Of a DNA stretch of 64,000 nucleotides, positions 60,255-64,000 are shown piece after piece. The translations under genes were made by a program, and so were the position numbers. How positions within the stretch are numbered: the stretch's first letter is position 1; every line of letters begins with the position of its first letter. The DNA comes from Pseudomonas viridiflava (GTDB taxonomy: Bacteria; Pseudomonadota; Gammaproteobacteria; Pseudomonadales; Pseudomonadaceae). The notes beneath the pieces were generated by a model. It was not told the DNA's origin. It did not search any database and was given only the letters and a program-made list of their open reading frames with translations. The stretch lies in contig NZ_UTHA01000171.1 in assembly GCF_900582195.1 (NCBI RefSeq), positions 1 to 64,000 on the forward strand. Reading direction: 5' to 3'.

Positions 60255-61136
60255 TCAGGGGCGGCGTTGGCGCGTCAGGTGTTTGAAGCCTTCAAAGACC
60301 AGCACCACAACCGCCAGCCAGATCGGAATATACGTCAGCCATTCCCCGAACTTGATGCTCTCACCGAGCAACAACGCCACGCCAAGGAGCAGCACCGGCT
60401 CAACATAACTCAACAAGCCAAACAGACTGAACGGCAGCAAACGGCTGGCAATGATGTACACCACCAGCGCCGATGCACTGATCAACCCCAGCAACGGAAT
60501 CAGCCACAGCAACCCCGGGTATTGATCGAACACGCCGAAACCTTGCTCGCCACCCTGCACAAACCAGTATGCCACCGGCAGCATCAGCGTCATGTCGACC
60601 CACAATCCACCGAGGTTGTCAGTCTTCAGGAATTTGCGCAGCACGAAGTACAGCGGGTAGCCAACCACGACCACCAGGGTCGCCCAGGAAAATCCACCCA
60701 CCTGATACAGCTCGTTCACCACACCCAGGGATGCGAAGAACACCGCGACCTTCTGCAGGTACGACAGGCTCTCGCCATAGGCAATCCGCCCGGTCAACAC
60801 CATCGCCAGTGGCAGCAGGAAATAGCCCAGCGAGACGTCGAGGCTGTAGCCGTTGAGCGGCGCCCACATGAACAGCCACAGTTGCACACCGAGCAGAGCG
60901 GCCGAGACGATCAGCCCGGCCACCAGTTTCGGCTTGGCCACAACCACACGAATCAGCTCAAGCACCCGCCGCCATTCCCCGGACACCAGCATGAACACGG
61001 TCATGCAAGGCACTGTCAGCAGCATTCGCCAGCCAAAGATCTCCACGCCACTCAACGGCGTGAGCAACGAGGTGTAGTAATACATGACGGCAAACAGCAC
61101 CGAGGCTGAAACCGATAGAGCGATACCTTTAGACAA
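60255..61136 (-). CDS. rarD: RarD-like EamA transporter
   Basis: The 293-aa protein has about ten helices with the RarD-type N-terminus S-K-G-I-A-L-S-V-S-A-S-V-L-F-A-V-M-Y-Y-Y. W-A-P-L-N-G-Y-S-L-D-V-S-L-G-Y-F and a second-repeat S-Y-V-E-P-V-L-L-L motif follow. RarD is annotated as a chloramphenicol-sensitivity permease, but its true substrate is unknown. It is a monocistronic gene on the minus strand, convergent with hpd. Confidence 0.85.
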   Translation of the reverse strand: MSKGIALSVSASVLFAVMYYYTSLLTPLSGVEIFGWRMLLTVPCMTVFMLVSGEWRRVLELIRVVVAKPKLVAGLIVSAALLGVQLWLFMWAPLNGYSLDVSLGYFLLPLAMVLTGRIAYGESLSYLQKVAVFFASLGVVNELYQVGGFSWATLVVVVGYPLYFVLRKFLKTDNLGGLWVDMTLMLPVAYWFVQGGEQGFGVFDQYPGLLWLIPLLGLISASALVVYIIASRLLPFSLFGLLSYVEPVLLLGVALLLGESIKFGEWLTYIPIWLAVVVLVFEGFKHLTRQRRP

Positions 61137-61247
61137 ACTGTCCTCTCGGGCTGATGGTCAAACAGGGCGCGAAGGATACGTGGTTTTTGTGCTGGATATT
61201 GGCCGAGTGATCAATATTCCCCACATCCTGAAGATAAGCACAAAACC

Positions 61248-61337
61248 TGTGGGAGCGAGCCTGCTCGCGAAAGCGGTGTGCCAGACAACGCAGATGTTGA
61301 ATGTGCCGGCCTCTTCGCGAGCAGGCTCGCTCCCACA
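61248..61337. repeat. Inverted pair of REP elements
   Basis: The GGGAGCGAGCCTGCTCGCG core (61248-61274) and its inverse (61314-61337) flank about 40 bases between the rarD promoter region and the aldo/keto reductase 3' end. Same family as the pair at 9931-10026. Confidence 0.88.
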
Positions 61338-61371
61338 ATGGATTTGTATTGCCCCCCGCAATCTGCTTGCT

Positions 61372-62385
61372 TCAAGCCGAACGCGGTTTACGCCCAGACA
61401 CAAAATGGCTCACATCGTTGAACCCCGGTGTCGATGAATGCCCCGGTGTCACCAGCGAGTCGATAAACGCTTCATCCTCCGCCGTGATCTTCACCGCTTG
61501 CGCTTTGCTGTAGGCATCCCATTGCGCTTCAGTGCGCGGCCCGACAATCGCTGACGTTACCGCGCCGTTGTTCAACACCCAGGCAATCGCAAACTCGACC
61601 ATGCCGACCCCGCGTTGCTCGGTGTACTGCTGAATCTGCTGGGCAATGCGCAGCGATTCGACGCGCCACTCGGTTTCCAGAATGCGCTTGTCCTGACGCC
61701 CGGCGCGGCTGTTGGCGTCCGGTTGGACGTCCGGCGCGTACTTGCCACTGAGCACGCCACGGGCCAGCGGACTGTAAGGCACCACACCGAGGCCATAGGT
61801 TTGCGCCGCCGTAATCTGTTCGGTCTCGGCCTGACGGTTGACGATGTTGTACAACGGCTGGCTGATCACCGGACGATCAACGCCAAGGTTGTCAGCGATG
61901 CGAATCACCTCGGCGATCCGCCAGCCGCGGTAGTTCGACAAGCCCCAATAACGAATCTTGCCTTGACGAATCAGATCGCCAATCGCCGATACGCTCACTT
62001 CAAGCGGCGTGTTGTGGTCTTCGCGGTGCAGGTAATAGATGTCGAGATAGTCGGTGCCGAGCCGAGTCAGGCTGGCATCGATGCCATTGAAGATATGTTT
62101 GCGGCTCAAGCCGCTGCGGTTCGGCACACCGTCCACCGGGCCGAAACCGACCTTGGTCGCCAGCACCCACTCATGCCGATGGCGGGCAATCGCTTCACCG
62201 ACGATCTCTTCGGAACGGCCGTTGGTGTAGACGTCGGCGGTGTCGATGAAATTGATTCCCTGATCCCAGGCCCTGTCGATGATGCGCAGCGAATCCTCGG
62301 CGCTCGTCTGCTCGCCAAACATCATCGTGCCGAGGGTGAGGGTGGACACCTGCAATCCTGAGTGACCGAGTGTGCGATAGCTCAT
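61372..62385 (-). CDS. Aldo/keto reductase
   Basis: The 337-aa NADPH-dependent TIM-barrel oxidoreductase has the catalytic tetrad visible as Asp and Tyr in D-T-A-D-V-Y-T-N-G near residue 48, Lys in L-A-T-K-V-G-F and His in Y-L-H-R-E-D. The C-terminal I-V-G-P-R-T and a preceding W-V-L-N-N-G-A-V-T-S match the YajO/Tas-like AKR subgroup. The substrate is unknown. Confidence 0.88.
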   Translation of the reverse strand: MSYRTLGHSGLQVSTLTLGTMMFGEQTSAEDSLRIIDRAWDQGINFIDTADVYTNGRSEEIVGEAIARHRHEWVLATKVGFGPVDGVPNRSGLSRKHIFNGIDASLTRLGTDYLDIYYLHREDHNTPLEVSVSAIGDLIRQGKIRYWGLSNYRGWRIAEVIRIADNLGVDRPVISQPLYNIVNRQAETEQITAAQTYGLGVVPYSPLARGVLSGKYAPDVQPDANSRAGRQDKRILETEWRVESLRIAQQIQQYTEQRGVGMVEFAIAWVLNNGAVTSAIVGPRTEAQWDAYSKAQAVKITAEDEAFIDSLVTPGHSSTPGFNDVSHFVSGRKPRSA

Positions 62386-62468
62386 GCCGAAATCCTTTTA
62401 TCGGTGGGAAAGGGTTAATCAAATACCAGAAGCGTGCGATACGGCAAAGTGAATTATTGGTTCAACGC

Positions 62469-62508
62469 AGCCCTCACCCTGACCTTCTCCCGGAGGGAGA
62501 GGGGACTG
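62469..62508. repeat. CCCTCACCC-TTCTCCC palindromic repeat
   Basis: A single copy of the extragenic palindrome also present as an inverted pair at 53113-53293, with a TCTCCCGGAGGGAGA core and a CCCTCACCC flank. It lies between the aldo/keto reductase and MFS genes. Confidence 0.7.
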
Positions 62509-62523
62509 ACCTGCACCAAATAA

Positions 62524-62550
62524 AAAACGGCCCTGAAAAGGGCCGTTCTT
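62524..62550 (-). terminator. Terminator of the MFS gene
   Basis: The ACGGCCCT/AGGGCCGT stem with an AAA loop region is followed on the minus strand by TTTTTTA. It lies 16 bases after the MFS stop. Confidence 0.85.
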
Positions 62551-62565
62551 CTTTGCATCAATCGC

Positions 62566-63876
62566 TCACACCCGCAACGTCCGCGTCATCCGCAACGCCA
62601 GCAGACTTCCACCAACAATCACACCCGCCAGCAGGTACAACGCCGCATCCGTCGAACCGCTGCTGTCCTTGACCCAACCCACCAGATACGGGCTAAGGAA
62701 CCCGGCCATCTGCCCCATCGAGTTGATCAACGCCAGACCACCGGCCGCAGTGCCCGCGCTCAACATCGCCGTTGGCACCGGCCAGAACATCGGCAGGCCA
62801 GTCAGCGCGCCCATGGTGGCAATGGTCAGACCGAGAATCGCAATCGCCGGGTTTGCGGCGAAATTCACTGCGATCACCAGACCGATCGCCCCCATCAGCA
62901 TCGGCACCACCAAGTGCCAGCGACGCTCCTTGCGCAAGTCCGCCGAACGCCCGACCACCAGCATGAACACCGCCGCCAGCAGATACGGAATCGCACTCAG
63001 CCAACCGATCACCAGGTTATCGCTGAAGCCAAGGTTCTTGATGATCGACGGCAGCCAGAAGTTGATCGCGTACACGCCGCTCTGAATGCAGAAGTAGATC
63101 AGGCCGAACGCCCAGATCGCCGGGTTCTTGAACACCGCCAGCAGCGAGTCGGAAGTGGTTTTTGGTTTGTTCGCCAGGTCTTCCGCCTGATCGGCCTCAA
63201 GCACCGCACGCTCATGCGGGCTCAGCCACTTGGCGTTGGCGAAGCTGTCGCTCAGGAGGAACCAGGCGAGGGCGCCGAGGATCACCGTCGGAATGCCCTG
63301 TAGCAGAAACATCCACTGCCAGCCGGCCAGACCGCCTTGACCTGCGGCGAAGTGATTGAGAATCCAGCCGGAGAACGGGCTGCCGAGCAGACCGGACACC
63401 GGGATCGCCGACATGAACAACGCCATGATCCGGCCACGGCGGAAGGTCGGGAACCACTGCGAGAGGTACAACACAACGCCCGGGAAGAACCCGGCTTCAG
63501 CCGCACCGGTGAACAGACGCAGGGTGTAGAACTCGGTCGGGGTGGTGACGAACAACAGGCAGGTCGACAGCGTGCCCCAGGTGATCATCATCAGCGCAAT
63601 CCAGCGCCGTGGGCCGAATTTGCTCAAGGCCAGGTTGCTCGGCACGCCGCACAACACGTAGCCGATGAAGAAGATACCGGCACCGAGGCCGTACACGGTT
63701 TCGCTGAATTTCAGCGCGTCGAGCATCTGCAGTTTGGCGAATCCAACGTTGACCCGGTCGAGGTAGTTGAACAAGTAGCAGATGAAGATGAAGGGAATCA
63801 AACGCAGGGTGATGCGTTTGTAGACGGCATTTTTATCGTCAACGATGGTCTGGGTAGCTGCGGCGCTCTGCGACAT
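62566..63876 (-). CDS. MFS transporter, anion:cation symporter family
   Basis: The 436-aa protein starts at M-S-Q-S-A-A-A-T (GAGAGAG seven to nine bases upstream). A longer frame of 24 residues is discounted. The 12-helix ACS-type MFS shows F-N-Y-L-D-R-V-N-V-G-F-A near residue 36 (the ACS signature of GudP/phthalate-type carriers) and R-L-F-T-G-A-A-E-A-G-F-F-P-G. Likely substrates are sugar acids or aromatic carboxylates, with none implied by neighbours. Only 124 bases of the window remain upstream, and they show no gene. Confidence 0.88.
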   Translation of the reverse strand: MSQSAAATQTIVDDKNAVYKRITLRLIPFIFICYLFNYLDRVNVGFAKLQMLDALKFSETVYGLGAGIFFIGYVLCGVPSNLALSKFGPRRWIALMMITWGTLSTCLLFVTTPTEFYTLRLFTGAAEAGFFPGVVLYLSQWFPTFRRGRIMALFMSAIPVSGLLGSPFSGWILNHFAAGQGGLAGWQWMFLLQGIPTVILGALAWFLLSDSFANAKWLSPHERAVLEADQAEDLANKPKTTSDSLLAVFKNPAIWAFGLIYFCIQSGVYAINFWLPSIIKNLGFSDNLVIGWLSAIPYLLAAVFMLVVGRSADLRKERRWHLVVPMLMGAIGLVIAVNFAANPAIAILGLTIATMGALTGLPMFWPVPTAMLSAGTAAGGLALINSMGQMAGFLSPYLVGWVKDSSGSTDAALYLLAGVIVGGSLLALRMTRTLRV

Positions 63877-64000
63877 AGCGGCTCTCTCTTTATTATGATT
63901 TTTTGCGATGCAAAGGGTAACGTTGATCGCCCCGAGAGTCTCGGCCACCTTTGGCCGGATTGTCTTTGTGCCTGAGCACAGGGTTTGCCGCCAGACCCTG

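Overview
The window is a contiguous chromosomal stretch of a fluorescent pseudomonad (Pseudomonas fluorescens group). The evidence is gacA followed directly by uvrC and then by pgsA with tRNA-Gly, tRNA-Cys and tRNA-Leu, an H-NS-like MvaT/MvaU-family gene, yejABEF-type and modABC operons, ahpC-ahpF, hpd, and REP elements of the pseudomonad type (GCGAGCAGGCTCGC cores). No rRNA, CRISPR array, insertion sequence or prophage was seen. Nearly all genes are complete. One, an ABC-F ATPase, is an internally deleted remnant.

Layout. 0.2-4 kb: a 1255-aa protein ending in an aspzincin-like metallopeptidase motif. 4-10 kb: a 3-hydroxybutyrate/acetoacetate operon (GntP-type permease, bdhA, aacS) behind a good sigma-54 promoter and a palindromic upstream site, next to its probable enhancer-binding regulator. 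10-16 kb: a peptide ABC importer (yejABEF), then a parvulin and a leaderless lipase. 17-20 kb: a beta-rich orphan and a DAHP synthase gene whose 0.5-kb leader holds two aromatic-rich short ORFs and a 13-bp-stem terminator. 20-25 kb: nitrilase-GNAT pair, gacA-uvrC-pgsA, three tRNAs. 25-28 kb: small orphan genes, the ABC-F remnant and topoisomerase IB. 28-31 kb: modABC with a ModE-like box. 31-35 kb: nitronate monooxygenase, AcuI/YhdH-type reductase, ada and alkB. 35-38 kb: several short proteins, then galU.

38.5-47 kb is the main accessory element. Seven co-directional, mostly overlapping genes between galU and gor encode an FAD amine/amino-acid oxidase, a PrmB/PrmC-like methyltransferase, an alpha-oxoamine synthase, PapB, PapA and PapC homologues (the chorismate to 4-aminophenylpyruvate/4-aminophenylalanine route) and a 14-TM MFS exporter. 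The logical reading is a secondary-metabolite cluster that makes 4-aminophenylalanine, condenses it decarboxylatively with an acyl-CoA, and tailors and exports the product. From memory, a cluster of similar composition in P. fluorescens SBW25 was linked to aminobenzyl pyrazines. I could not check this.

47-64 kb: gor, a divergent KfrA-like/tyrosine-recombinase pair with GTAC-type repeats between them, ahpC-ahpF, gloA, a DUF4946-like secreted protein, an MvaT/MvaU-family gene with a TTG start, a CSS-EAL phosphodiesterase, a LysR/DMT-transporter divergent pair, hpd, a RarD-like transporter, an aldo/keto reductase and an MFS transporter. Starts were moved inward from the longest frames wherever a ribosome-binding site, overlap or family N-terminus indicated it. 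All functional names rest on recognised motifs and family resemblance, with no database search.
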